From CALJFL01 sp047633055 (lineage in GTDB: Bacteria; Pseudomonadota; Gammaproteobacteria; Pseudomonadales; Halieaceae), in NCBI GenBank assembly GCA_047633055.1, contig JBLIEI010000018.1, positions 1 through 64,000 of the forward strand: a stretch of DNA of 64,000 nt, in the 5' to 3' direction. Positions within the stretch are counted from its first letter, which is position 1. Each line of letters opens with the position of its first letter. This document shows positions 25,165 to 34,184 of the stretch, in pieces. Position numbers and translations under genes: made by a program. A model generated the notes under the pieces. The model was not told where the DNA came from. It searched no databases and worked only from the letters and a program-made list of their open reading frames with translations.

Positions 25165-26367
25165 CTACTTTAATTCGCTAGAGGATTTTCCCAGTATACG
25201 GCGTGCCACGATCAGTTGCTGAATTTGCTGGGTGCCCTCAAAGATATCGAGAATTTTGGAATCCCGGGCGAACTTCTCCAATAAATTCTCTTCGCTATAG
25301 CCCAGACCCTGACACAACTCCACACAGCGCAGGGTCACAGTGTTCCCCATCCGCCCGGCTTTGGCCTTGCACATCGAAGCTTCCATTGAATTCGGTTGCT
25401 TGTTATCCGCCATCCATGCCGCTTTTTGTACCAGGAGTTTTGCCGCCAGCCAGTCTGCCTCCATGCGATATAGCTCTGCCTGCAGGGCGGAAGCATTGCC
25501 TGGTTTGCGGTCGAACTTAAGTGTTACGCCCTCTGCCGCTAGCAGACTTTCGGTCAGGTCGAGCGCAGCGCGAGCTACGCCAATGGCCATGGCAGCTACG
25601 GGGGGGCGAGTGTTGTCGAAGGTTTGCATGACACCGCCGAAGGCTTTTTTACGCCCTTCAGCATCGGTGGCAATCTCTGCGGAACCCAGGATGTTGTCCT
25701 TGGGTATGCGACAGTCGGCGAATGTTATCGCAGCAGTATCTGAGGCACGGATTCCCATCTTGCGTTCAAGTCGGGTAACGTCGCAGCCTGGCGTTCCTTT
25801 TTCGACAATAAAGGATTTAATCGCGGCTTTCCCCATGGATTTGTCGAGCGTTGCCCATACCACGAGCGTGTCACTGCGTTCACCATCGGTCACGTAGATT
25901 TTCTCACCGTTGAGCACCCAATGGTCGCCTTTATCCACCGCTGTGGTGCTAATGTTCGCCGAATCTGAACCGGTGCCGGGTTCAGTGATGCACATCGCTG
26001 CGTAGGAGTCGCCGTATTTTTTTACCTGTTCGACGGTGCCAACAGCGCTTATAGCAGCGTTGCCCAGGCCGCTCCCGGGCATGCCCAGAAACAATCCTGC
26101 ATCCCCCCAGCATAAGGCCTCCATCCCAGTTACTGCGCTCAAGTTGGAGCCATTGACCACAGCGGTGGACTCGCCACCGCTGTTCTTTTTACCACCACTG
26201 CCACGGCGCGCATTCCCCAATAACTTGGCGACTTCCTCCATCTCCTTTGGGTAGGTGTGCTCCTCGCGATCGTACTTACGCGAGTAGGGGCGGATCATAT
26301 GCTCGGAGACTTGCAGCAGGCCTTGATAGATTTCCTGATGGGCTTTGGATAGTTCGAGATTGATCAT
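25165..26367 (-). CDS. acyl-CoA dehydrogenase
   Basis: This 400-residue acyl-CoA dehydrogenase has CITEPGTGSDSANISTTA near residue 130 and VLNGEKIYVTDG near 160. The active-site stretch DIFEGTQQIQQLIVARRILG contains the catalytic Glu. An unusual insertion after residue 50 (RGSGGKKNSGGES) is rich in Gly and Lys. It pairs with the next dehydrogenase upstream in the operon (26390-27505), and the two may act in sequence or as a complex. The operon is probably regulated by its own TetR. Confidence 0.87.
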   Translation of the reverse strand: MINLELSKAHQEIYQGLLQVSEHMIRPYSRKYDREEHTYPKEMEEVAKLLGNARRGSGGKKNSGGESTAVVNGSNLSAVTGMEALCWGDAGLFLGMPGSGLGNAAISAVGTVEQVKKYGDSYAAMCITEPGTGSDSANISTTAVDKGDHWVLNGEKIYVTDGERSDTLVVWATLDKSMGKAAIKSFIVEKGTPGCDVTRLERKMGIRASDTAAITFADCRIPKDNILGSAEIATDAEGRKKAFGGVMQTFDNTRPPVAAMAIGVARAALDLTESLLAAEGVTLKFDRKPGNASALQAELYRMEADWLAAKLLVQKAAWMADNKQPNSMEASMCKAKAGRMGNTVTLRCVELCQGLGYSEENLLEKFARDSKILDIFEGTQQIQQLIVARRILGKSSSELK

Positions 26368-26389
26368 AACTGCAGACTCCCTGGAGTAC

Positions 26390-27505
26390 TCATACGCTGG
26401 CTACACCTTCGAGCAGGGCAACGGCCCTGAGATTGCGATACCACATTTCTACCGGATGTTCTCTGCAAAAGCCGTGGCCGCCCAGCAGCTGTACACCGTC
26501 GGTACCGATCTTCATGGCCTGTTCGGCACAAAAAACCTTCGCCAGATAGGCTTGGCGATGAAACTCCAGACCCTGCTCTGCGCGCGAGGCGGCCCGCCAA
26601 ACCATCAGCCGCATGGCTTCGAGTTCAGTGGCTATATCGGCGATCATGAAGGCCACTGCTTGCCGATTGCTGATGGGTTCTCCGAAGGCGACACGCCCGT
26701 TGCAATAGACTGTGACGTATTCCAGCACACTCTGGCAGGCGCCTACTGCCAACGCGCAAATGCCGATATTAGACAGGTCCAGGAACCGCTCCAAATCAAA
26801 TAATTTGTCACCCAGCAACGATTCGCTGGGCAGTGCGACATCGTTGAATTCGAGGCTTGCCAGTTCCAGCGTGCGTAAGCCCATATGGGATTCGACAGTG
26901 CGCGACATGCCCTCCGGGGTTCCTTCAACGATGAAGGCGGCGTGACCCTCAGCCTCGAGATTTGCGATTACCAGCACCAGTTCGGCGGTTATACCCAGAG
27001 GCACCAGCGTTTTACGGCCATTGAGGATGAATCCCTGGTCGGATCGGCGTGCGGTACAGGCGGGCTCGGTAGGTTCAAAGGTTGCGCGCGGTTCCATAAG
27101 AGCGGTGGTGGCGGGCACAAATAACTCACCGCAAAATTGCGGCAACAGGCGCTCTTGCTGGGCGCGGGTACCCTGGTCTAGCAGGGTGTTGACGAAAGCC
27201 AGGGGGCTGACAGCGCCCAGCGCAAGGCCGAAATCGCCCTGGCCCAGATCCTCATGATTCAGTGTATTTGACAGAGCTGCCCGGTCCACGCCGGCACCGC
27301 CCAGCGCCTCGGGGATGGGCATCAGGGCGAGCCCGAGATCCAGTGTTTTGTGATAAAAATTTTCAGGTGTAGAGGATTGTTGATCGGCGCTCATGGCGAT
27401 GGCGCGCATTTCGCTGCCGGCAAAACGCTGAACGGTATCGCGATTCATGCGCTGCTCCTCGCTCAATGTCAGATCAAACAGGCCGGTTTGGGCGCTGGTG
27501 TTCAT
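26390..27505 (-). CDS. acyl-CoA dehydrogenase, shortened C-terminus
   Basis: This 371-residue acyl-CoA dehydrogenase-like protein retains the N-helical domain and the FAD middle domain (LVLVIANLEAEGHAAF near 180). The C-terminal block ends HPVEMWYRNLRAVALLEGVASV, where the Glu of LLEGV would be the catalytic base. Its start overlaps the TetR stop by 4 bp (ATGA type), showing translational coupling. It is shorter than typical members. The substrate is unknown. It is most likely a partner of the next dehydrogenase. Confidence 0.82.
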   Translation of the reverse strand: MNTSAQTGLFDLTLSEEQRMNRDTVQRFAGSEMRAIAMSADQQSSTPENFYHKTLDLGLALMPIPEALGGAGVDRAALSNTLNHEDLGQGDFGLALGAVSPLAFVNTLLDQGTRAQQERLLPQFCGELFVPATTALMEPRATFEPTEPACTARRSDQGFILNGRKTLVPLGITAELVLVIANLEAEGHAAFIVEGTPEGMSRTVESHMGLRTLELASLEFNDVALPSESLLGDKLFDLERFLDLSNIGICALAVGACQSVLEYVTVYCNGRVAFGEPISNRQAVAFMIADIATELEAMRLMVWRAASRAEQGLEFHRQAYLAKVFCAEQAMKIGTDGVQLLGGHGFCREHPVEMWYRNLRAVALLEGVASV

Positions 27506-28173
27506 TGTTCAGTGACTCCTTGCGATTGGGTGGGCGATTTGAGTCCGCCAATCAGATAATCCACCAGATGATCCAGCAGAGAGCTGTTATCAATATGGCT
27601 GAGGTCCCCCAAGGGGGTATGTGACAGGGCGGCGACCTCAGCCATACCGTGAAACACGTTGACCGACATAAACATCAGTCGCAGGCGCCGCACATCTTCA
27701 GGAATGTCCGGCAGCAAGTCAGCCAACTGGCCGTCTACTCGCTGCCAGAAAGGTTGGTAGATCGGGTTGATGACCTCTGCGAGGTCGGGACTGTTTTCGC
27801 TAATGACCCGCGACATAAAACGGACGGCATCAGCGCCCCAGGGTTGCGTCTGGGGCAGCTCTGCCAGTGGTCGCAGGATATTTCGAAAGGCGCCGCGCAA
27901 GTCTTTATCCGGACCTTCCTGCTGGCGAATCCGGTGGGCAATGATGTCCAGTTCTTCGGCGATCATTTCGACCAGGGCTTGAATGACGCCTAGCTTGTTG
28001 CTGAAGTGGTAATGCATCGCGGCTGAATTACGCGATCCTGCTTCGGCACTGATCCGTCGCAGGGACACCGCCGCCAGACCTTCTTCCGCGTAAAGATGAA
28101 GCGCGGTCAGCAGTAACTTTTTGCTGGTGCCCCCGCGGGTGACTGGCGTCGTGCGCAGGGCTTTAGTGCTCAT
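27502..28173 (-). CDS. TetR/AcrR family transcriptional regulator
   Basis: This 223-residue regulator has an N-terminal helix-turn-helix (LAAVSLRRISAEAGSRNSAAMHYHFSNKLGVI at about residues 33-64) and a variable ligand-binding domain. It is the second gene of the SDR-TetR-dehydrogenase operon, overlapping the SDR stop by 11 bp and the next start by 4 bp. It probably represses this operon in response to an acyl-CoA. A palindrome over the -35 box upstream of the SDR gene (29050-29063) is the natural operator candidate. Confidence 0.88.
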   Translation of the reverse strand: MSTKALRTTPVTRGGTSKKLLLTALHLYAEEGLAAVSLRRISAEAGSRNSAAMHYHFSNKLGVIQALVEMIAEELDIIAHRIRQQEGPDKDLRGAFRNILRPLAELPQTQPWGADAVRFMSRVISENSPDLAEVINPIYQPFWQRVDGQLADLLPDIPEDVRRLRLMFMSVNVFHGMAEVAALSHTPLGDLSHIDNSSLLDHLVDYLIGGLKSPTQSQGVTEQ

Positions 28174-29002
28174 CGTTTTCGGTTGCCCCCAAACCTATCT
28201 TTCCCAGGCGGGGGAGCAAACGGGCGTAATTTGCCGGGAACAGGCGGCTGATAATTGACAAGAAGTGGGCGTCGGCGCCTATTAATAGTCTTTTTTTGCG
28301 CTTCTGGGCGGCGCGTAGAATTTGCGCTGCAGCGGATTCAGCGGTGGTTCGGGCAACTTTATCAAATTCCCGAGCGCGCTCTTCGGCGGAGATGATCAAC
28401 TCGCTCCCTCGAGAGTCACGGGCAATGTTGGTTTTGATGCCGCCTGGGTGTACACAGCAAACATGGATGTTACTGCTCGCCGTTTCCTGCCGCAGAGTCT
28501 CGGTAAACCCTCTTACTGCAAATTTGGCGGCGTTATAGGCGGAGTTGTTTGGAATTGCGATAATACCCAGTACTGAGGATATGTTGATCAGATGGCCTGC
28601 TGCCGATTTACTCAACAGAGGCAGAAATGCCTTGGAGCCGTAGACGACTCCCCAGAAGTTGATGCCCATCAGCCATTCGAAATCTTCGTACACCGTATCG
28701 GCGACGGAAGAACCCAGTGCCACCCCTGCATTGTTGATCACCACATCAACGTGGCCCTGCCGGTCAGCTATGTCCTGGGCGTAGGCGTGTACGGCGGCTT
28801 TGTCAGCGACATCTAATATCGCGGTGTGCGCTGGCACCTCGCTCCTGGCCATGGCAGCGATGGTCTCGTCCAGTCTGGGTTGGTTGATATCGCTTAGCCA
28901 TAGCTCGCAACCAGCGCTATTGAGATTGAGCGCTAATGCGCGCCCTATGCCTGAGCCAGCCCCGGTTATTACCGCCCGTTTTCCTGCAAAGTAACTCATC
29001 AA
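28163..29002 (-). CDS. short-chain dehydrogenase/reductase
   Basis: This 279-residue classical short-chain dehydrogenase has TGAGSGIGRALAL near residue 13, NNAGVA near 90, and the catalytic Ser/Tyr-Lys in SSVLG and YNAAK near 155. After the core come a KRKKRLLIGADAH segment and a hydrophobic end (LSIISRLFPANYARLLPRLG), a layout seen in membrane-associated SDRs. It is the promoter-proximal gene of the minus-strand operon, so it is the first to be made when the TetR releases. The substrate is unknown: a hydroxy-lipid, steroid or retinol-like alcohol. Confidence 0.85.
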   Translation of the reverse strand: MMSYFAGKRAVITGAGSGIGRALALNLNSAGCELWLSDINQPRLDETIAAMARSEVPAHTAILDVADKAAVHAYAQDIADRQGHVDVVINNAGVALGSSVADTVYEDFEWLMGINFWGVVYGSKAFLPLLSKSAAGHLINISSVLGIIAIPNNSAYNAAKFAVRGFTETLRQETASSNIHVCCVHPGGIKTNIARDSRGSELIISAEERAREFDKVARTTAESAAAQILRAAQKRKKRLLIGADAHFLSIISRLFPANYARLLPRLGKIGLGATENDEH

Positions 29003-29028
29003 TCGCCCTTTGGGTTTGGAGAGCGATA

Positions 29029-29063
29029 ATAATAGGCCAAGGCCAACTTAAAGCAAATGCTTT
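29029..29063 (-). promoter_or_regulatory. promoter and palindromic operator of the SDR-TetR-dehydrogenase operon
   Basis: On the minus strand TTGCTT (29056-29051), a 16-bp spacer and TATTAT (29034-29029) form a promoter about 30 bp upstream of the SDR ATG. The palindrome AAAGCA-AA-TGCTTT (29050-29063, 6-bp arms) overlaps the -35 box. A repressor here would block RNA polymerase, and the operon's own TetR is the obvious candidate. Confidence 0.5.
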
Positions 29064-29143
29064 ATTTTGGATTGCGACCGCTCACGCTCAGGATTAGATG
29101 AAAATAGTGTGCCGCAATAAGCGCTTAATTGGGCGCTGACCAC

Positions 29144-29172
29144 TGGACAGTTTCTAGTCGATCCCCTACAAT
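29144..29172 (+). promoter_or_regulatory. carA promoter
   Basis: TGGACA (29144-29149), a 17-bp spacer and TACAAT (29167-29172) fit a sigma-70 promoter with one mismatch per box. Transcription from about 29179 gives a leader of about 150 nt that contains the leader ORF and terminator below. The 329-bp gap between the SDR and carA genes thus holds two opposed promoters and this leader. Confidence 0.68.
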
Positions 29173-29245
29173 CTTTCGCCAGATTTAACACCCCCTGAGC
29201 ACACTCCGGGAGCCGTGTTACAGCAGGTCAAATAGAGAAGATATT

Positions 29246-29308
29246 ATGAAAAAAAGCGAGATGCGGATTCCCATCTCGCTTTTTTTCGGGCGCGCGGAGC
29301 GCAGCTAA
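29246..29308 (+). CDS. carA leader peptide candidate (20 aa)
   Basis: A 20-codon ORF starts at ATG 29246, weakly preceded by AGAGAAG. It begins MKKSEMRIPISLFFG and ends with a basic RAERS before TAA. Its codons 2-14 span both arms of the intrinsic terminator at 29249-29286, so a translating ribosome would prevent the hairpin from forming. It contains three Arg codons, and carAB makes carbamoyl phosphate for arginine and pyrimidines. This is the layout of a transcription-attenuation leader. Which signal it reads is not shown by the sequence. Confidence 0.55.
   Translation: MKKSEMRIPISLFFGRAERS
29249..29286 (+). terminator. intrinsic terminator/attenuator in the carA leader
   Basis: GCGAGATG pairs with CATCTCGC around an 8-base loop (29264-29271). 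The flanking seven A residues pair with seven T residues, giving a 15-bp stem whose 3' arm ends in the U run. It lies after the carA promoter and inside the leader ORF, 46 bp before the carA start, so it can only work as a regulated terminator for carA. Confidence 0.78.
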
Positions 29309-29331
29309 AACCAATAAAGACGGAGGTTTGA

Positions 29332-30474
29332 TTGTCTAGTCCTGCCATATTAGCCCTTGAAGACGGTACCGTTTTCAAGGGACTTGCAATAGGCGCTGAG
29401 GGGGTTTCAGTCGGAGAGGTAGTTTTTAATACTGCCATGACTGGCTATCAGGAAATCCTCACTGATCCTTCTTATGCCCGCCAGATCATCACGCTCACCT
29501 ATCCTCACATTGGCAATACCGGCACTAACCCCGAAGACGAGGAGTCGAATTCGATTTGGTCTGCGGGCCTGGTGATTCGTGACTTGCCGCTTATGGCAAG
29601 CAACTACCGCAACGAGCAGGATTTGAGTGAGTATTTGAAATCTCGCAATGTTGTCGCCATTGCCGATATTGATACTCGGCACCTGACCCGCATATTGCGG
29701 GAGAAAGGCACGCAGAATGGCTGTCTGATGGCCGGAGACGAACTCGATGAGGCCGCCGCGATTGCAGCGGCAAAGGGGTTTGCCGGTCTCAAGGGCATGG
29801 ATCTGGCGAAAGAGGTATCTGCTAAGCAAGCCTATGTCTGGACCCGGGGCAGCTGGGTGCAGGGCGAGGGCCACAGCGAGCCATCCGCTGAGGACTTGAG
29901 CTGGCATGTCGTGGCGTATGACTTTGGGGTCAAACGCAATATTCTGAGGATGCTGGTTGATCGCGGCTGTCGTCTAACGGTGGTGCCAGCTCAGACGCCT
30001 GCCGCAGAGGTCATCGCCATGGCCCCGGATGGCGTATTTCTGTCCAATGGCCCGGGTGATCCGGAACCGTGCGATTACGCAATATCCGCAATAAATGAAA
30101 TTTTGCAAACCGACATTCCAGTATTTGGTATTTGCCTGGGCCATCAACTGCTGGCGCTAACAAGTGGCGCGCAGACCATGAAAATGAAATTTGGTCATCA
30201 TGGCGCCAACCACCCGGTAAAAAATCTTGACGATGATACCGTGTTGATTTCCAGCCAGAACCACGGTTTCGCTGTTGATGAGGCCAGCCTTCCCGACAAC
30301 TTGCGTATCACCCATAAGTCGTTATTTGATGGCACGCTGCAAGGTATCCACAGAACCGACAAAGCCGCGTTCAGTTTTCAGGGCCACCCTGAGGCGAGTC
30401 CTGGCCCACATGATGCCGCGCCACTTTTTGACCACTTTATTGAAATGATCGCAGCCAGAGCAGGGAAAGGCTAA
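29332..30474 (+). CDS. carA: carbamoyl-phosphate synthase small (glutaminase) subunit
   Basis: This 380-residue subunit takes the amide nitrogen from glutamine and channels ammonia to CarB. The glutamine amidotransferase domain (about residues 195-375) has the nucleophile Cys in FGICLGHQLLAL near 268 and the His-Glu pair in FQGHPEASPGPHD near 350. The start is a TTG, fixed by GGAGG five bases upstream (29322-29326). A TTG four bases earlier runs into a stop. It is followed by carB after 6 bp. Confidence 0.97.
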   Translation: MSSPAILALEDGTVFKGLAIGAEGVSVGEVVFNTAMTGYQEILTDPSYARQIITLTYPHIGNTGTNPEDEESNSIWSAGLVIRDLPLMASNYRNEQDLSEYLKSRNVVAIADIDTRHLTRILREKGTQNGCLMAGDELDEAAAIAAAKGFAGLKGMDLAKEVSAKQAYVWTRGSWVQGEGHSEPSAEDLSWHVVAYDFGVKRNILRMLVDRGCRLTVVPAQTPAAEVIAMAPDGVFLSNGPGDPEPCDYAISAINEILQTDIPVFGICLGHQLLALTSGAQTMKMKFGHHGANHPVKNLDDDTVLISSQNHGFAVDEASLPDNLRITHKSLFDGTLQGIHRTDKAAFSFQGHPEASPGPHDAAPLFDHFIEMIAARAGKG

Positions 30475-30480
30475 GCACTT

Positions 30481-33400
30481 ATGCCAAAAAGAACTGACCT
30501 TAAAAGCATATTGATTCTCGGCGCCGGCCCTATTGTTATCGGCCAGGCCTGTGAATTCGATTATTCGGGCGCTCAGGCCTGCAAGGCGTTGCGCGAGGAA
30601 GGGTATCGGGTGGTTCTGGTAAATTCCAATCCGGCGACCATCATGACTGACCCGTCGATGGCTGATGCCACCTACATTGAACCTATTGAGTGGAAGACGG
30701 TTGCGCGGATTATTGAAATCGAAAAGCCCGACGCCCTGTTGCCTACTATGGGTGGCCAGACCGCACTAAATTGCGCGCTTGATTTGGCGCGAGAGGGCGT
30801 GTTGGAAGCCAATGGAGTGGAGATGATCGGCGCCACCAAAGAGTCCATCGATATGGCCGAAGATCGCCAGCTGTTCGATGATGCGATGAAGCGTATTGGC
30901 TTGGCGACACCCAATTCTGCTACTGCCCATAGCCTGGAAGAAGCGTATCAGGTACTGGATTCTATCGGTTTCCCCTGCATTATCCGTCCCTCTTTTACTA
31001 TGGGAGGTTCCGGTGGCGGGATTGCGTACAACCGTGAGGAATTTGAAGAGATTTGCGTGCGAGGCTTTGATCTTTCCCCGACCAAGGAGCTGTTGATTGA
31101 TGAGTCCCTGATCGGTTGGAAAGAGTTTGAAATGGAGGTGGTGAGGGACAAAAACGATAATTGTATTATCGTTTGCGCCATCGAAAACTTTGATGCCATG
31201 GGCGTGCACACGGGGGACTCAATAACGGTTGCTCCGGCGCAAACCCTGACCGATAAAGAATACCAAATCATGCGCAACGCCTCGCTGGCGGTGCTGCGTG
31301 AGATCGGCGTAGAAACAGGCGGTTCCAATGTGCAGTTTGGTCAGGATCCGGAAACTGGCCGGTTTGTGATCATCGAGATGAACCCGCGGGTCTCTCGTTC
31401 TTCTGCTCTAGCGTCCAAGGCCACCGGCTTCCCGATCGCCAAGGTTGCGGCTAAACTCGCCATTGGCTATACCTTGGATGAGTTACAGAACGACATTACC
31501 GGCGGTGCTACGCCAGCTTCCTTCGAGCCTTCCATTGACTACGTTGTTACTAAAATTCCGCGTTTTGCCTTCGAGAAATTCCCGGCAGCCGACTCTCACT
31601 TAACCACCCAAATGAAATCTGTTGGGGAAGTGATGGCCATTGGCCGTACATTTCAGGAGTCCCTGCAAAAAGCCCTGCGCGGTCTGGAAGTTGGCAGCTC
31701 TGGCTTCGAGCACATGATGGACGTCGAAAATCCCGATCTGCGGGAAGAGTTGGTTGCCGAATTGACTAACCCCGGCCCGGATCGCATTTGGTATCTGGGA
31801 GACGCCTTTCGCGCCGGCATGGATGTCGACGAAGTCTATAAATACTCGGGCGTTGACCCCTGGTTCCTGGTGCAGATTCAGGACCTGATACAGACCGAGG
31901 ACAACCTTAAACTGTTGGATCTTGCCGAGCTTGACTATGCCGCGATGTACGGTCTGAAGCGCAAGGGCTTTGCCGATGCCCGCTTGGCGGTGTTGTTGGC
32001 GTGTGACGAGCGAGAGGTGCGCGAGCACCGGCACAGTCTTGGCATACGGCCGGTGTATAAGCGTGTCGATACCTGCGCGGCGGAATTTGCCTCGGCTACC
32101 GCCTATATGTACTCTACCTACGAGCAGGAATGTGAAGCGGCCCCCACCGATCGAGACAAAATTCTGGTACTGGGCGGGGGCCCGAATCGAATTGGACAAG
32201 GCATTGAGTTTGACTACTGCTGTGTTCACGCGGCAATAGCCATGCGTGAGGATGGCTACGAAACGATTATGGTCAACTGCAACCCGGAAACGGTTTCTAC
32301 CGATTACGACACGTCTGATCGCCTGTATTTCGAGCCGGTCACGCTGGAAGATGTGTTGGAGATTGTAGAGCTAGAGAAGCCCAAAGGGGTGATTGTCCAA
32401 TTTGGTGGTCAGACCCCGTTAAAATTGGCGCGGGACCTGGAGGCGGCAGGTGTGCCTATCATTGGTACTAGTCCGGACGCGATCGATCGTGCCGAGGATC
32501 GTGAACGCTTCCAGAAAATGATTCAAAAGCTGAAATTAAAGCAACCGCATAACACGACCGTGCGCAGTACAGATGAGGCGATGGCGGCAGCGGCAACAAT
32601 AGGCTATCCCTTGGTAGTGAGGCCGTCTTATGTCCTTGGCGGTCGGGCCATGGAAATCGTCTACCGAGAAGAAGATTTACTGCGTTATATGCGCGATGCA
32701 GTGCAGGCGTCCGATGATGCTCCGGTGTTGCTGGACAGCTTTCTCAGCGCGGCCATCGAAATTGACGTGGACGCGGTTTGTGACGGCGAACAGGTAGTGA
32801 TTGGCGCCATCATGCAGCACATTGAGCAGGCCGGGGTGCACTCTGGTGACTCAGCGTGTTCTCTTCCACCATACAGCCTTCGCCCCGAGGTACAGGATGC
32901 AATGCGTGAGCAAATCAGACAGATGGCGATTGAGCTGGGCGTACGCGGGCTGATGAACGTGCAGCTCGCCTGGCAGGATGACGAAATTTACGTGATCGAA
33001 GTGAACCCTCGAGCTTCTCGCACAGTGCCTTTTGTGTCCAAGTGTATCGGTGTCTCTCTGGCGCAGATTGCCGCCCGCTGTATGGTGGGTCAAACGTTGG
33101 CCGAGCAGGGTTTCACCAAAGAAATTGTGCCGCCGTATTACAGTGTGAAAGAAGCGGTAATGCCGTTTAATAAATTTCCCGGCGTAGATCCCATCCTCGG
33201 ACCGGAAATGAAATCCACTGGCGAGGTTATGGGTACCGGCAAGACCTTTGCCAGCGCCTATGCCAAAGCGCAATTGGCCGCCGGCGCTGCGCCCCCGACT
33301 CACGGTACAGCGCTTATTAGCGTGCGCGATGTTGATAAGCCTGCGGCCATAGAGGTGGCGCGTGATCTGCATGCTCTGGGCTTCAAGCTTGCAGCGACCC

Positions 33401-33708
33401 GGGGCACGGCCACTGCGCTGGAACAGGCAGGCCTGACGGTAAGTCGGGTTAATAAAGTCCTGGAAGGGCGACCGCATATTGTCGATATGATTAAAAATGA
33501 TGAGGCTGACCTGATTATCAACACGACTGAGGGCCGGCGCGCAATTGCCGATTCAGCACCGATCAGAGCCAGTGCCGAGGCACACAGAGTATTCTACACT
33601 ACAACATTAACTGCGGCGGAGGCGATTTGTATGTCGTTGAAACTTGAAGGCGATCAAACTCATGTTAGCCGCCTGCAGGATCTTCACAGGAGTATTGGCG
33701 ATGAGTAA
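30481..33708 (+). CDS. carB: carbamoyl-phosphate synthase large subunit
   Basis: This 1075-residue protein is of normal length. It has two ATP-grasp halves (about 1-400 and 550-935), a central oligomerisation domain and a C-terminal allosteric MGS-like domain (from about 935). Signatures include LILGAGPIVIGQACEFDYSG at the start and its repeat ILVLGGGPNRIGQGIEFDY near residue 560. It makes carbamoyl phosphate from ammonia, bicarbonate and two ATP for pyrimidine and arginine synthesis. Its 3' end overlaps the greA start by 8 bp. carA-carB-greA is a common gammaproteobacterial order. Confidence 0.98.
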   Translation: MPKRTDLKSILILGAGPIVIGQACEFDYSGAQACKALREEGYRVVLVNSNPATIMTDPSMADATYIEPIEWKTVARIIEIEKPDALLPTMGGQTALNCALDLAREGVLEANGVEMIGATKESIDMAEDRQLFDDAMKRIGLATPNSATAHSLEEAYQVLDSIGFPCIIRPSFTMGGSGGGIAYNREEFEEICVRGFDLSPTKELLIDESLIGWKEFEMEVVRDKNDNCIIVCAIENFDAMGVHTGDSITVAPAQTLTDKEYQIMRNASLAVLREIGVETGGSNVQFGQDPETGRFVIIEMNPRVSRSSALASKATGFPIAKVAAKLAIGYTLDELQNDITGGATPASFEPSIDYVVTKIPRFAFEKFPAADSHLTTQMKSVGEVMAIGRTFQESLQKALRGLEVGSSGFEHMMDVENPDLREELVAELTNPGPDRIWYLGDAFRAGMDVDEVYKYSGVDPWFLVQIQDLIQTEDNLKLLDLAELDYAAMYGLKRKGFADARLAVLLACDEREVREHRHSLGIRPVYKRVDTCAAEFASATAYMYSTYEQECEAAPTDRDKILVLGGGPNRIGQGIEFDYCCVHAAIAMREDGYETIMVNCNPETVSTDYDTSDRLYFEPVTLEDVLEIVELEKPKGVIVQFGGQTPLKLARDLEAAGVPIIGTSPDAIDRAEDRERFQKMIQKLKLKQPHNTTVRSTDEAMAAAATIGYPLVVRPSYVLGGRAMEIVYREEDLLRYMRDAVQASDDAPVLLDSFLSAAIEIDVDAVCDGEQVVIGAIMQHIEQAGVHSGDSACSLPPYSLRPEVQDAMREQIRQMAIELGVRGLMNVQLAWQDDEIYVIEVNPRASRTVPFVSKCIGVSLAQIAARCMVGQTLAEQGFTKEIVPPYYSVKEAVMPFNKFPGVDPILGPEMKSTGEVMGTGKTFASAYAKAQLAAGAAPPTHGTALISVRDVDKPAAIEVARDLHALGFKLAATRGTATALEQAGLTVSRVNKVLEGRPHIVDMIKNDEADLIINTTEGRRAIADSAPIRASAEAHRVFYTTTLTAAEAICMSLKLEGDQTHVSRLQDLHRSIGDE

Positions 33709-34177
33709 GTTCCCGATGACAGTGGCAGGTGAGGCGGCCCTGCGAGCAGAGTTGGATCGGCTTAAAAAAGTCGAGCGACCGCGAGTGGTTGACGCGATTG
33801 CCGAGGCGCGTGCCCATGGTGATCTCAAGGAAAATGCTGAGTATCACGCCGCCCGCGAGCAGCAGAGTTTTAACGAAGGCAGGGTTATGGAGATCGAAGG
33901 TAAGTTGGGCAATGCTCAGATCATTGATGTCACTGCCATTGCACCCTCCGGCAAGGTTATTTTCGGCACCACCATTGATTTGGTGAATATCAAAACCGAC
34001 GAGATAAAAATCTACCGTATCGTCGGTGAAGATGAGGCCGACGTGAAGAAAAATCTTATATCAGTCGGCTCGCCAGTTGCGCGAGCGCTTATTGGCAAGG
34101 AAGAAGGGGATGTGGTTGTGGTAAAAGCCCCCAGTGGCGATATTGAGTACGAGATCGACCAGATTCGGCATATATAG
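33701..34177 (+). CDS. greA: transcription elongation factor GreA
   Basis: This 158-residue protein, the exact family length, starts at the ATG preceded by AGGAG and overlaps carB. The N-terminal coiled coil carries the acidic tip (AEARAHGDLKENAEYHAA near residue 35), which enters the RNA polymerase channel and triggers cleavage of backtracked RNA. The C-terminal FKBP-like domain holds SPVARALIGKEEGDVVVV near 125. The gene is probably translated and transcribed with carB. Confidence 0.97.
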   Translation: MSKFPMTVAGEAALRAELDRLKKVERPRVVDAIAEARAHGDLKENAEYHAAREQQSFNEGRVMEIEGKLGNAQIIDVTAIAPSGKVIFGTTIDLVNIKTDEIKIYRIVGEDEADVKKNLISVGSPVARALIGKEEGDVVVVKAPSGDIEYEIDQIRHI

Positions 34178-34184
34178 GTTTTGA

